The position numbers and the translations under genes are program-made. From Clostridium sp. (lineage in GTDB: Bacteria > Bacillota > Clostridia > Clostridiales > Clostridiaceae), in the NCBI RefSeq assembly GCF_022482905.1, contig NZ_JAKVOI010000001.1:682001-746000 (forward strand): 64,000 nt of DNA. Reading direction: 5' to 3'. Below, piece by piece: positions 43,413-52,540 of the stretch. Under the pieces are notes generated by a model. That model saw nothing but the letters and a program-made list of their open reading frames with translations, made no database searches and had not been told where the DNA came from. Every line of letters begins with the position of its first letter. Within the stretch, counting starts at the first letter, position 1.

Positions 43413-43580
43413 GCGAAAGGAGTAATATTAGGTTGTACGGAAATACCTTTATTCATAAAACAACAGGATGTTAGTATTCCGATTTTTGATACGACAACAA
43501 TACATGCTGTTGTTGTAGCTGAATTTGCTTTGGATTTGATATTAGAGGGCTTAGAAAATATGCTGGATTTTGAATTATAA
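43413..43580 (+). pseudogene. Aspartate/glutamate racemase, C-terminal fragment
   Basis: 56 codons open to a stop: AKGVILGCTEIPLFIKQQ and IPIFDTTTIHAVVVAEFAL are the last third of an Asp/Glu racemase, including the second catalytic Cys (GCTE). The N-terminal two thirds and a start codon are absent; upstream sequence belongs to the HxlR gene end. Confidence 0.8.
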
Positions 43581-43718
43581 AAATAGTAAAAGTATTTGTT
43601 GATAATATGAAAGTCAATGAATGCTTTATTTTTTTATTTGGATGAGGGTAGGTGTGTTGACCTTATAGAATCCTTATAATTATCTGTTATCATCTTTGTA
43701 CAGGAAAGGATGATTGAA

Positions 43719-44426
43719 ATGGATAATTTGATTTTGGAAACCAGTGATCTCTGTAAAGCCTTCAAGGGAGAATATGCGGTGAAGAACATATCCCTCAAGA
43801 TAAAGAAAAATTCCATCTATGGACTTCTGGGACCCAATGGGGCGGGAAAATCCACCACACTGAAGATGCTGACAGGCATGCTGCGTCCCACAAGCGGGAA
43901 GATCTTATTTGAAAACAAGTCCTGGAGCAGGAGCAATTTAAAGGATATAGGGGCACTTATTGAGTCCCCGCCTCTTTATGGAAACCTTACTGCCAGAGAA
44001 AATCTCAAGGTGAGAACTACAGTTTTGGGACTGCCGGAGAGCAGAATTGACGAAGTTCTGGGTATGGTTGACCTTGAAAATACGGGAAAAAAGAGGGCAC
44101 ATCAGTTTTCCATGGGTATGAAGCAGCGCCTTGGTATAGCTCTGGCCCTTATAAACCATCCGAAGCTTTTAATTCTGGACGAGCCCACCAACGGACTTGA
44201 TCCTTTTGGAATACAGCAGTTAAGAGAGCTTGTAAGATCATTTCCAAAGCAGGGTATAACAGTTATACTGTCAAGTCATATACTTAGTGAAGTAGAACAG
44301 GTGGCCCGGGAAATAGGAATTATTTCAGGTGGAGTTTTGGGATATCAGGGAGATATGAAAGCAGGAGAGGATCTGGAAAAACTTTTTGTGGAAGTTGCAG
44401 GAAAATACAGAAGGGAGGGCGAATAA
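43719..44426 (+). CDS. Lantibiotic-resistance ABC transporter ATPase (CprA/NisF-like)
   Basis: 235 residues. Walker A GPNGAGKST, signature FSMGMKQRLG, Walker B LLILDEPTNGLD. The pairing with MutE- and MutG-like permeases and a two-component system is the build of C. difficile CprABC-CprRK and other lantibiotic immunity sets. AGGAAAGGA precedes ATG 43719 (ATG 43710 lies within it). No lanthipeptide precursor or modification gene is in the window, so resistance rather than self-immunity is likely. Confidence 0.88.
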   Translation: MDNLILETSDLCKAFKGEYAVKNISLKIKKNSIYGLLGPNGAGKSTTLKMLTGMLRPTSGKILFENKSWSRSNLKDIGALIESPPLYGNLTARENLKVRTTVLGLPESRIDEVLGMVDLENTGKKRAHQFSMGMKQRLGIALALINHPKLLILDEPTNGLDPFGIQQLRELVRSFPKQGITVILSSHILSEVEQVAREIGIISGGVLGYQGDMKAGEDLEKLFVEVAGKYRREGE

Positions 44427-44427
44427 C

Positions 44428-45177
44428 ATGGCAGCATATTTTAAGTCCGAGTCTTTAAAGATAAAGCACGGATTTTCAAAAAAACTTGTTTTTTTGGCAC
44501 CTGTTTTTACAATAATAGTGTCCCTTTTTCTTTCTGCAGCTTATTTCCATGAGACTGTCTATAACTGGTGGTATGTAATGATACTTCCGGGAATGATGTC
44601 CATACTGTGCACCCTTGTGGCGAAACAGGATGGCAGAATGAAAAACATGGCGGTGATACCACTGTCGGTGGATCTTAAAAAAGTGTGGATGTCAAAGATA
44701 TTTTTGTGCATGATTATTATGGCGGAGGCTTCAGCTGTTGTTCTGGCAGGTGCTGTAGTTATCGGCAACCTCCTGGGTATAGGTGTTTTCAAATTGCCTC
44801 TTTTAAATCAGTTTGAAGGAATTTCAGTGCTTGCACTCACTTTTTTGTGGCAGATTCCACTCTGCCTTTTTCTTGGAAGCAAAATAGGAATGTTCCCCAC
44901 AATTATCATAAATATGGCAGCTTATATGGTGCTTGGGATATTGTGTGCGGTAAAAGGTTTTCTCTGGATGATACCATATGCCATTCCCGCAAGGCTCATG
45001 TGTCCCATTTTAAAGATTCTTCCAAATGGCCTGCCGACTGTTCCGGGAAATCAGACCTTCAGGCCGGAGCTTCTTTCAAAGGGTGTCATTTTACCTGGAA
45101 TTGCAATTTCTCTGGTTTTGTTTTTAGTACTTGCATTTGCAACTTCAAAGTGGTATGAAAGACAGGAGGCAAAATAG
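44428..45177 (+). CDS. Lantibiotic-resistance ABC permease, MutE/EpiE type
   Basis: 249 residues, six helices. Start SESLKIKHGFSKKLVFLAP and MLPGMMSILCTLVAKQD-like helix 2-3 region match the MutE/CprB permeases. ATG 44428 follows GGGAGGG; one base separates it from the ATPase stop. Expels or detaches cationic peptides at the outer membrane leaflet. Confidence 0.85.
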   Translation: MAAYFKSESLKIKHGFSKKLVFLAPVFTIIVSLFLSAAYFHETVYNWWYVMILPGMMSILCTLVAKQDGRMKNMAVIPLSVDLKKVWMSKIFLCMIIMAEASAVVLAGAVVIGNLLGIGVFKLPLLNQFEGISVLALTFLWQIPLCLFLGSKIGMFPTIIINMAAYMVLGILCAVKGFLWMIPYAIPARLMCPILKILPNGLPTVPGNQTFRPELLSKGVILPGIAISLVLFLVLAFATSKWYERQEAK

Positions 45178-45933
45178 ATGGTTCAGTTGTTTAGGCTTGT
45201 CAGGGCGGATTTCCAGAAAATAAAGAGGAGCTCTCTTTTGTGGATTCACGTTCTTGTACCATTTTTTATATCGGCGGCATTTGTGGCCTACTATTCAAAT
45301 TCCACTGTAAATACAGTTTCGAAGATATCCGGATATTTCCAAGTATTCTCCATAGGGTTTCCTCTCATAATAGGAATAGTGACAGGTAGTGCAGCGGAGC
45401 AGGAAGCAGATGCGGCAAATTTTCAGCAGCTTTTGACGGCAGAGTACAAGACGGCCGGATTTTTAAGCAAAATAGTCATGCTTTTCTTGCTGGAGTTATT
45501 TTCCCTGTCCATTGCAGCAGGTGTTTTTGCAGCTGGAATGAAGTTTTCAAAGGTTGATAATCTCATTTCTGCAGCAATTTATGGAAAAATTGTTTTACTG
45601 CTTTTTTCAAGCATGGTATTCCTATATTTTCTCCATGTACTCTGCAGCCTGAGATTCGGCAGCGGGGCGTCCATAGGTCTTGGAATCGGGGAAAGTCTCA
45701 TTTCAGCTCTGATGCTCACAGGCCTTGGAGATGGAATATGGAAGTGGATTCCCTGTGCCTTTGGAGTGAGATTTTCCTATTATTATATTGGTTTAAATGC
45801 AAATACTGCAAACAGTGCCTATATTATAGAAGATTTTAAAAGTGGAATTTATACCTGCACTGCAATGACAATTGCTATAATTATAATAAGTGTGGTTTTC
45901 TTTCATTCTTTTGAGGGAAGAAACGGAGATTGA
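45178..45933 (+). CDS. Lantibiotic-resistance ABC permease, MutG type
   Basis: 251 residues, six helices, starting directly after the stop of the MutE-like gene. SGYFQVFSIGFPLIIGIVTG and LLTAEYKTAGFLSKIVMLF are MutG/CprC-like. Second half of the heterodimeric permease. Confidence 0.85.
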   Translation: MVQLFRLVRADFQKIKRSSLLWIHVLVPFFISAAFVAYYSNSTVNTVSKISGYFQVFSIGFPLIIGIVTGSAAEQEADAANFQQLLTAEYKTAGFLSKIVMLFLLELFSLSIAAGVFAAGMKFSKVDNLISAAIYGKIVLLLFSSMVFLYFLHVLCSLRFGSGASIGLGIGESLISALMLTGLGDGIWKWIPCAFGVRFSYYYIGLNANTANSAYIIEDFKSGIYTCTAMTIAIIIISVVFFHSFEGRNGD

Positions 45934-45950
45934 GCAGATGAGGTGATAAA

Positions 45951-46610
45951 ATGGCTAGGATACTGGCAATTGACGATGAAGAGGGTATTCTTGAAATTAT
46001 AAAAGCTGCACTTTCCAGGGAAGGACATGAAGTTACTGCTGTCAGCAATTTTTCAAATTTTACGGTGGAAAAATGTCAGGATTACGATCTGATACTTCTG
46101 GATATAATGATGCCGGATATGGACGGATTTACCCTCTGCAGGAAGATCCGGGATATGGTGGATTGCCCTATTATATTTTTGACGGCGAAGACCTCTGAAG
46201 AAGACATTATAAAGGGACTTGGACTGGGTGGAGATGATTATATTACAAAACCTTTTGGAATTGGAGAGCTCAGATCCCGTGTGGCAGCTCATCTAAGAAG
46301 AGAGCACAGGGAGAAACACAACAGTTTTGCCCTGGGAAAAATTAAATTTAAAATGTCCGCAAAAGAAGTTTATGTAAAAGACAAACTGGTGTCTCTGACA
46401 AAGGGCGAGTATGAAATCAGTGAATTTTTAGCACTAAACCACAGCCAGGTGTTTTCCAGGGAGAAGATATATGAGTCCGTATTTGGATTTGACGGGAAAA
46501 GTGACAGCTCTGCCGTAGTGGAGCATATAAAAAACATAAGGGCAAAGTTTGGCAGCGTTAATTGCAATCCAATAAGGACAGTCTGGGGGATTGGTTACAA
46601 ATGGGTTTAA
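45951..46610 (+). CDS. OmpR-type response regulator (CprR/NisR-like)
   Basis: 219 residues. Receiver with phospho-acceptor Asp in LILLDIMMPDMDG, Lys in YITKPFG, then a winged-helix output domain ending VWGIGYKWV. GAGGTG precedes the ATG, 17 bases after the permease. Probably activates the transporter genes upstream when the adjacent kinase senses peptide. Confidence 0.9.
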   Translation: MARILAIDDEEGILEIIKAALSREGHEVTAVSNFSNFTVEKCQDYDLILLDIMMPDMDGFTLCRKIRDMVDCPIIFLTAKTSEEDIIKGLGLGGDDYITKPFGIGELRSRVAAHLRREHREKHNSFALGKIKFKMSAKEVYVKDKLVSLTKGEYEISEFLALNHSQVFSREKIYESVFGFDGKSDSSAVVEHIKNIRAKFGSVNCNPIRTVWGIGYKWV

Positions 46611-47980
46611 AGAATAGTAAAAGCTTTAGAAGTTTATTTGTGGAATATATTATATATTTTATTTTCAGCACTTTTATACTCTTTCTGTTTGTCTTCTTTG
46701 GATTTGATTTTATGCTGAAAGCAAATATTGTATTTCCAGCCAATTATTTTGAAAAGAAAATCCAGCAAAATGGGAATGAAATTGCAAGGGCGGAGAAGGT
46801 AACTGAAGCTCTGGTGCCTGAAGGCTGCCAGTATGGTGTTTACAGCAGACAGGGCAAAGTTCTCTATGGAAATTTTAAAGCCGGGGAATTTCAGGAGGTC
46901 TGGAGGGATTTTAAAAACAATAAAATGAATTCAGGGAGAAATGGCTATTACAAGTTTTTTTACAGAAATGATGAAATCTGTATTGTCAGATATCCACTGA
47001 CGGTGCAATTTACAAATTTATTTCTCAGGAAATATTTTCCTAATGTTGAAAATGTCTCATATATTTTTGTATTCTTAATTTTTATAGTGGGGATACTTTT
47101 ACTCTCCGGGAAATTTGGCAGGTATTTCTCAAAAGAGATGGATATACTGATGAAAATTGTAGAGCGGATAAAACAGCATAATCTTGATTTCAATCCCCGG
47201 CATTCAAGAATCCATGAAATTGATAAGGTCATAAATTCTTTGGATGAAATGAAAAGGACACTGAAGGATTCACTGGAAAAACAGTGGGATATGGAAAGTG
47301 CAAGAAAAAATCAAATATCTTCACTGGCCCATGACATAAAGACACCACTTACCATTATAAAGGGAAATGCAGAACTTATGAAAGAGAGCTGCAGTGATTC
47401 TGCGGCTATGAAATACAACCAGCATATTCTTGAAAGTGCCGGTGAAATTGAACGTTATCTGGAATTGCTTATGGATATGATAAAATCGGAAAGCAGTATT
47501 GATTTTAATCCGGTTAAAATAGACACGAAAACATTTTTTAAAAAGTTGGAAAGCCAGGGGAAGGCTCTTGCAGCTAGGAGGGATCTTCAATTTGAGATCA
47601 GCAAAGGGGAAAATGTACCGGAATTTTTTCGTGGAGATGAAAATTTACTGTACAGGGCCCTTTTAAATGTTATATCAAATGCAGTTGAATATTCTTCAGA
47701 AGGTGGAAAGATTAATTTCAAACTGGAGAGAAAGGATCACAGGATAAGTTTCTCAGTTGAAGATAGTGGCATGGGATTTTCAAAGGAGGAGCTGCAGCTC
47801 GCCGTGGAACAATTTTACAGGGGTGACAGCAGCAGAACCTCAAGAACTCATTATGGCATGGGGCTTTTTATTGCAAAGTCCTTTATGAAACTTCATGGGG
47901 TCTGTATGAAGCTGTTGAATTCTGAAATTACAGGGGGAGCTCTTGTAATACTCGAGATGCCACTTGATGTACCAGAGTAA
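46601..47980 (+). CDS. Sensor histidine kinase (CprK/NisK-like)
   Basis: 459 residues from ATG 46601, overlapping the regulator gene by ten bases. Two membrane helices (about 12-40 and 150-170) flank a roughly 110-residue outer sensor; H-box SSLAHDIKTPLTIIKGNAEL, G boxes EDSGMGFSKEEL and HYGMGLFIAKSF. The build matches kinases that detect lantibiotics or other cationic peptides. Ends in a perfect palindromic terminator. Confidence 0.9.
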   Translation: MGLKNSKSFRSLFVEYIIYFIFSTFILFLFVFFGFDFMLKANIVFPANYFEKKIQQNGNEIARAEKVTEALVPEGCQYGVYSRQGKVLYGNFKAGEFQEVWRDFKNNKMNSGRNGYYKFFYRNDEICIVRYPLTVQFTNLFLRKYFPNVENVSYIFVFLIFIVGILLLSGKFGRYFSKEMDILMKIVERIKQHNLDFNPRHSRIHEIDKVINSLDEMKRTLKDSLEKQWDMESARKNQISSLAHDIKTPLTIIKGNAELMKESCSDSAAMKYNQHILESAGEIERYLELLMDMIKSESSIDFNPVKIDTKTFFKKLESQGKALAARRDLQFEISKGENVPEFFRGDENLLYRALLNVISNAVEYSSEGGKINFKLERKDHRISFSVEDSGMGFSKEELQLAVEQFYRGDSSRTSRTHYGMGLFIAKSFMKLHGVCMKLLNSEITGGALVILEMPLDVPE

Positions 47981-47993
47981 AATTTTACTCTGG
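47972..47993. terminator. Perfect palindromic terminator, copy 1
   Basis: CCAGAGTAAAATTTTACTCTGG, an 11-bp perfect inverted repeat without spacer, followed by TTTTTG. It overlaps the last codons of the kinase gene and is identical to the core of the palindrome at 49885. Confidence 0.85.
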
Positions 47994-48048
47994 TTTTTGT
48001 CTTCCAATGAAAAAACGATTTCACATACAATCACATATGCCAGAATTA

Positions 48049-48077
48049 TTGACAAATATATTAAAAAAGGATATTAT
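48049..48077 (+). promoter_or_regulatory. Promoter of the AbrB-ABC operon
   Basis: TTGACA (48049-48054), 17-bp spacer, TATTAT (48072-48077), 61 bp before the AbrB-like start. AT-rich direct repeats AAATCATAC (two copies, near 48085-48100) follow it and could be regulator sites. Confidence 0.65.
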
Positions 48078-48138
48078 TATAATAAATCATACAAATCATA
48101 CTTATCACACCAAAAAATAAATTTTAGGGGGAATAAAG

Positions 48139-48372
48139 ATGGCAGGACCAAAGGGAAAATATGCGTGGACAGTTAAAGTTGGAGAAAAAGGGCAGATTGT
48201 AATACCAAAAGAAGCAAGAGATGTTTTCAACATTAAACCAGGTGACACACTGATTTTGCTGGGGGATGAAGAGCAGGGGATTGCAATTCCACCTCAAAGT
48301 ATGTTTTCAAAGCTTACACAGATGATTTTTGACGGAAAACTGCCCGATTCCCACAAGGAGGAGAAAAAATGA
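48139..48372 (+). CDS. AbrB/SpoVT-type DNA-binding protein
   Basis: 77 residues. WTVKVGEKGQIVIPKEARDV, then IKPGDTLILLGDEEQGIAI, is the swapped-hairpin AbrB fold. GGGGG precedes the ATG. Four-base overlap with the ATPase gene downstream indicates it regulates this transporter operon, probably itself included. Confidence 0.88.
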   Translation: MAGPKGKYAWTVKVGEKGQIVIPKEARDVFNIKPGDTLILLGDEEQGIAIPPQSMFSKLTQMIFDGKLPDSHKEEKK

Positions 48373-49205
48373 GCATTTTATCAGTTATGGATTTAAATAA
48401 AAAATATGAACGCTTTGAACTGAGCAATGTTTCGTTTAGTTTAGAAAAGGGGACAATTACCGGTTTTATAGGTCGTAATGGTGCAGGAAAAACCACAACT
48501 CTGAAGTCACTTCTGAATTTTGTCCATCCGGATAGGGGTGAGATCGTGTTTTTCAGCAGGAAATTTAAAGACAGTGAATTTGAAATAAAGCAAAAAGTAG
48601 GGTTTGTTTCAGGGGGAATTAATTATTATCCCAAAAAGAAGATAAAGGTAATTTCAGCAACTACCCGCCGTTTTTATAAGCAGTGGGATAATAGGGCATA
48701 TAGTCATTACATGGACATGTTCAAACTGGATGAAAATAAAACTCCTGATGAGCTATCAGAAGGGATGAAAGTAAAGTATTCACTTGCTCTGGCGCTTTCA
48801 CATAATGCTGAGCTTTTAATTCTTGATGAACCCACAAGCGGGCTTGATCCTGTATCAAGGGATGACCTGCTTGGTGTTTTTCTGGAACTTGAGGCAAAGG
48901 GTATTACAATTTTATTTTCTACTCATATTACCTCTGACTTGGATAAATGTGCAGACAATATCCTATATATTAAAAATGGAAAAATTCTTGCAAATGCCCA
49001 TATGAATTCATTTTTATCACAATATAGAGTATTGGAGCTTACAGAGGAACAATTGACGGATGACCTCAAATTAAAATTGATTGGGTGCAAAAAGAGCAAG
49101 TATGGATATAGTGCTTTAATTAAAACTGCAGATTGCAGGAACGTAAACGCAAAAATGTCAGATGTTGATTTGGAATCAGCTATGGTCCACTTGGAAAGGG
49201 AGTGA
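48369..49205 (+). CDS. ABC transporter ATPase
   Basis: 278 residues. Walker A GRNGAGKTT, degenerate signature LSEGMKVKYSLALAL, Walker B LLILDEPTSGLD, and a C-terminal extension of about 60 residues. This form is the YtrB/EcsA-like exporter ATPase that often pairs with a small regulator and one ABC-2 permease. Substrate unknown; cell-envelope stress response is likely from the family. Confidence 0.87.
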   Translation: MSILSVMDLNKKYERFELSNVSFSLEKGTITGFIGRNGAGKTTTLKSLLNFVHPDRGEIVFFSRKFKDSEFEIKQKVGFVSGGINYYPKKKIKVISATTRRFYKQWDNRAYSHYMDMFKLDENKTPDELSEGMKVKYSLALALSHNAELLILDEPTSGLDPVSRDDLLGVFLELEAKGITILFSTHITSDLDKCADNILYIKNGKILANAHMNSFLSQYRVLELTEEQLTDDLKLKLIGCKKSKYGYSALIKTADCRNVNAKMSDVDLESAMVHLERE

Positions 49206-49212
49206 TCAAGAT

Positions 49213-49860
49213 ATGAAAAATATGCTTTACAAAGAATTTAATCTTGCCATGCATCCAACATCCATTATGTTTCTATTGCTGTCAGCGATGCTGCTTATAC
49301 CCAATTATCTTTATTATGTGACATTCTTCTATACTGCTCTGGCAATTTTTTTCACTTGTTTGAGCGGCAGGGAAAATAACGATATATTTTATTCCATGAC
49401 ACTTCCTGTGCGTAAAAGGGATATTGTGAAATCCAGGTTTTTACATGTTGTCATACTGGAGCTTGTTCAGATTTTAACTGCTGTTCCCTTTGCGTTGATT
49501 AGGAGAACATATACTTTGCCTGGAAATATTGCCGGTATTGATGCCAATGTTGCATTTTTCGGGTTTTCATTTATGATGCTTGGTATCTTCAATCTTGTTT
49601 TTTTCACCAGGTATTATAGGAATACAGATAAAGTCGGAACAGCCTTTGCTGTGGGGAGTACTGCAATTGCCGTATTTATGCTGGCTGCAGAATCAGGTGT
49701 TCATATTGTACCTTTTATGAAAAATGTTCTTGATACCAGAGATCCGGATTTCATTTTATACAAGGTTGCAGTGTTAATTGGAGGAATCATTTTATATGTG
49801 CTGATGACATTCTTCTCGTATATGAAATCCGCCAGGTCTTTTGAAAAATTGGACCTGTAA
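49213..49860 (+). CDS. ABC-2 type permease
   Basis: 215 residues, six helices. It begins NMLYKEFNLAMHPTSIMF and has FYSMTLPVRKRDIVKSRF, typical of this permease family. GGGAGTG precedes ATG 49213, a few bases after the ATPase stop. An identical palindrome to the one before the operon lies 23 bp downstream. Confidence 0.85.
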   Translation: MKNMLYKEFNLAMHPTSIMFLLLSAMLLIPNYLYYVTFFYTALAIFFTCLSGRENNDIFYSMTLPVRKRDIVKSRFLHVVILELVQILTAVPFALIRRTYTLPGNIAGIDANVAFFGFSFMMLGIFNLVFFTRYYRNTDKVGTAFAVGSTAIAVFMLAAESGVHIVPFMKNVLDTRDPDFILYKVAVLIGGIILYVLMTFFSYMKSARSFEKLDL

Positions 49861-49882
49861 GTATATTTTGACAATGAAGAAA

Positions 49883-49908
49883 CACCAGAGTAAAATTTTA
49901 CTCTGGTG
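49883..49908. terminator. Perfect palindromic terminator, copy 2
   Basis: 26-bp perfect palindrome with core 49885-49906 identical to 47972-47993. The 230 bp that follow, up to 50140, contain a weak open frame but no supportable gene. Confidence 0.75.
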
Positions 49909-50140
49909 AAATTTTAAAATCACAGTTTTTTGTCATCTATTAAATTGAACCAGCCATTTATGGAGTTCATGATTGAATCTATGAAGAAAGAATCGATGAT
50001 GACCTTGAGAAAGTCAATAATTACTGCTGTATTTAAAGCAGATATTAAAAAAGAAACTGGGAGAATAAATTTTATACAAGGCCATTTTTATAAAAGATCC
50101 GTACATCGAATAACGGTGCACGGAGAAATTATGGTATGTT

Positions 50141-50434
50141 TCAAGCAATTATGCTATAAATCTTTACATCCGGATCAGCATTCCAGAGTGTCTTGAGACC
50201 AGCAAAGACATTATTTTTGAACAGTGAGCTAGATAAGTAAGCCTGTGCATGTTCTACGCTGTCGAAGCCGTGAAGTACCTGAACATCTTCGGTACGAATC
50301 AGTAGGTCTTTAGTCAGAGCACCTTCAATTGTTTTCAGAAACGGGCCGCGATAATCAGTATAAACCTTGGCAGCATCTGCACGGTTGGATTCTTCGATTT
50401 TCATTGTAATTTGCAAATAAGCATTTACTTTCAT
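50141..50434 (-). CDS. Dimeric alpha-beta-barrel (antibiotic monooxygenase-like) protein
   Basis: 97 residues. AYLQITMKIEESNRADAAKV at the start and HGFDSVEHAQAYLSSSLF in the middle fit the small ferredoxin-like barrel fold of ABM/monooxygenase-like proteins. GGAGG precedes the ATG at 50434. Function unknown. Confidence 0.7.
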   Translation of the reverse strand: MKVNAYLQITMKIEESNRADAAKVYTDYRGPFLKTIEGALTKDLLIRTEDVQVLHGFDSVEHAQAYLSSSLFKNNVFAGLKTLWNADPDVKIYSIIA

Positions 50435-50623
50435 AAATTTACCTCCAAGTTTGTGATATGACTCATTTTGTCCATCTGAGCCTGATATAATTATACTTCA
50501 ATCGCTTCAAAAGAAAAATATATTTACAAATTTATGAGTTACTAATAAATTTCATAGTTACTTGCTAATATGTATACAGCCTTCTATAATAATATTACAT
50601 TTGTTTTAACACAGGAGGTTAAA

Positions 50624-51211
50624 ATGTCACTAGCAGTTTTTTGGACAATGTTGATATATATGCTGATTTGTTCTTTTACACCTGGTCCTGGGAATATTTT
50701 AGCTCTAAATACTACAACTCACTTTGGCTGGCAAAGAGGAAAACGACTAATATTTGGTATTTGTGCAGGTTATGCCTGTGTACAGATTCTTTGTACCTTG
50801 GCAATATACGGATTGAATACTTTCCTCACGCCAGCACTTCATATTCTCAAATATATTGGGAGTATATATATGGTATGGCTGGCAGTACATATTCTTTCGA
50901 GTAAGCCATTAAAAAATGGGGAGAACGAACAAGCATCATTTAGAGATGGATTCTCTCTTCAATTTGTAAATGTAAAGATCTATTTTTATATTATAACTTT
51001 GTTGATGAGTTATCTTGTCCCCTATATTAGCACTTTGTATGTCTTACTTTTGGCAGGTATCGGGGTGGTTGCTGTTGGAGGCACAGCTTGTTTAACATGG
51101 GCATTACTTGGAATTAAGATGCAGCGTATTTACGAAGAACACTACAAATTTATTAATTCTATATTGAGCCTGTTTTTGCTGTATTGTGCTTGGGATATTG
51201 CAAGGGGGTGA
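50624..51211 (+). CDS. LysE-family exporter
   Basis: 195 residues, six helices. CSFTPGPGNILALNTTTHFG is the family's first-loop motif. ATG 50624 follows AGGAGG. Six bases separate it from an HxlR regulator, suggesting efflux of an amino acid or related compound under HxlR control. Confidence 0.86.
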   Translation: MSLAVFWTMLIYMLICSFTPGPGNILALNTTTHFGWQRGKRLIFGICAGYACVQILCTLAIYGLNTFLTPALHILKYIGSIYMVWLAVHILSSKPLKNGENEQASFRDGFSLQFVNVKIYFYIITLLMSYLVPYISTLYVLLLAGIGVVAVGGTACLTWALLGIKMQRIYEEHYKFINSILSLFLLYCAWDIARG

Positions 51212-51217
51212 AATTTG

Positions 51218-51592
51218 ATGTATCAACATAAAATGCAGAAGGACATTCGATGTCCTCTTGAATATGGTCTTGAAATTTTTGGCGGAAAATGGAAATCACG
51301 AATCATATGTGTTTTAGCTGAAAAAGGCACTTTACGATACAGTGTACTTCGAAAAGAAATGAGCAATATAACGGATACAGTTTTGACATCTACTCTCAAG
51401 GAACTAATTGCAGATGGTATTGTACATAGAAAGTCATTTGATGAGATTCCGCCTCATGTAGAGTATTGCCTTACAGAAAAGGGCAATTCTGTAATTCCTA
51501 TTTTACAGAGCATCTGTAAATGGTCTGGAGCTTATCACAAGGAGGATAATGAAAATACAATGGCACACTGTAAAAAATGTGACTATAAATAA
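51218..51592 (+). CDS. HxlR-family regulator
   Basis: 124 residues. CPLEYGLEIFGGKWKSRIIC and ITDTVLTSTLKELIADGIVH form the winged helix. The C-terminal tail CKKCDYK adds a Cys pair, which together with the N-terminal Cys could serve redox or metal sensing. GGGGGTG precedes ATG 51218; co-transcribed with the LysE-like exporter. Confidence 0.88.
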   Translation: MYQHKMQKDIRCPLEYGLEIFGGKWKSRIICVLAEKGTLRYSVLRKEMSNITDTVLTSTLKELIADGIVHRKSFDEIPPHVEYCLTEKGNSVIPILQSICKWSGAYHKEDNENTMAHCKKCDYK

Positions 51593-51615
51593 TAAAAAGG
51601 AGAGATTCTCTAATA

Positions 51616-52026
51616 ATGATTACTTATACAAAGGAAAAAAAATTTAACCAAGAAGAAGTACAGCAATTATTCTTATCAGTTGGATGGATATCTGGACAGT
51701 ACCCAAGTCGATTGTATAAGGCATTGATGAATTCTTCCACAGTACTGACAGCTTGGGATGGAAATAAACTTGTAGGTCTCATACGTGTACTGGATGACAG
51801 CGAAATGGTGGCATATATGCACTATGTTTTGGTGCATCCCGATTATCAAGGACAGAAAATTGCAGGAACAATGATTGAAATGATTAAAGAGAAATATAAG
51901 GATTATTTATATATTGAAATTATGCCAGAACAGAGCAAAAATTCAGTTTTTTATGAAAAGTTTGGTTTCAAAATTATGGCAGATGGTGTAGCAATGCAAC
52001 TTTGTAATTTTAATAATCAATACTAG
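51616..52026 (+). CDS. GNAT acetyltransferase
   Basis: 136 residues. VHPDYQGQKIAGTMIEMIKE is the acetyl-CoA loop and YEKFGFKIMADGVAMQL the terminal motif; WISGQYPSRLYKALMNSSTV at the N-terminus is typical of the small YjgM/YitI-like group. Follows the HxlR gene by 23 bases. Confidence 0.85.
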   Translation: MITYTKEKKFNQEEVQQLFLSVGWISGQYPSRLYKALMNSSTVLTAWDGNKLVGLIRVLDDSEMVAYMHYVLVHPDYQGQKIAGTMIEMIKEKYKDYLYIEIMPEQSKNSVFYEKFGFKIMADGVAMQLCNFNNQY

Positions 52027-52153
52027 CAGATATAGAAAAGCCCTAATTATTGAATTCTATACAATACAAATGATAAATAAGCATGGTAGTAAAAACTCTG
52101 TAGTCATACTTGCTGGAATAAATTTTATGATGTAACTTCGTAAATTTCTTAAA

Positions 52154-52357
52154 ATGAGGAACAAAGATTATTTAAAAGTAATATACAGACAAATAATAGA
52201 GTTAGAGTCTAGTATTATAAATAGTAAGAAGATTATATTTCGCCTATATGGCCAGAAGAAGAAGGCAATATTTCAATTTGGTGGAAGTGAATGGGTTACT
52301 ATGATAGATCCTGCAGGACACCCTTTTTGCCTTTGTGCTCAAGAAAATAAAGCATGA
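52154..52357 (+). pseudogene. VOC/glyoxalase-type protein, C-terminal fragment
   Basis: 67 codons. FQFGGSEWVTMIDPAGHPFCLC is split here as FQFGGSEWVTM and DPAGHPFCLC, the last strands of small glyoxalase-like proteins. The first two thirds are missing and no ribosome site precedes the ATG. Likely a remnant. Confidence 0.65.
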
Positions 52358-52484
52358 TTATAGCTAATTTCAATTAAGTCATTTGAGAAAATTTCCAATT
52401 TAAGTTTGAGTAATATAAAATAGTAAATTTCAAAGGAAGTTTTATTATGTTTGAAGGGATAACCTATTGCTTACCAAAAAATCG

Positions 52485-52528
52485 GCACTATCGTCATTGT
52501 AAAAAATAAGATGCAGTGATGATAGTGC
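52485..52528. terminator. Terminator upstream of the convergent amidohydrolase end
   Basis: Arms GCACTATCGTCATTG (52485-52499) and CAGTGATGATAGTGC (52514-52528) with G-U pairs, then TTATTTTTT on the plus strand; on the minus strand it lies 13 bp after the amidohydrolase stop. Confidence 0.75.
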
Positions 52529-52540
52529 TTATTTTTTGGA

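Noticed and set aside
49930-50196. 88-codon plus-strand frame
   Set aside because: TTG start without ribosome site, overlaps a better minus-strand gene, no family recognised; possibly an old remnant.
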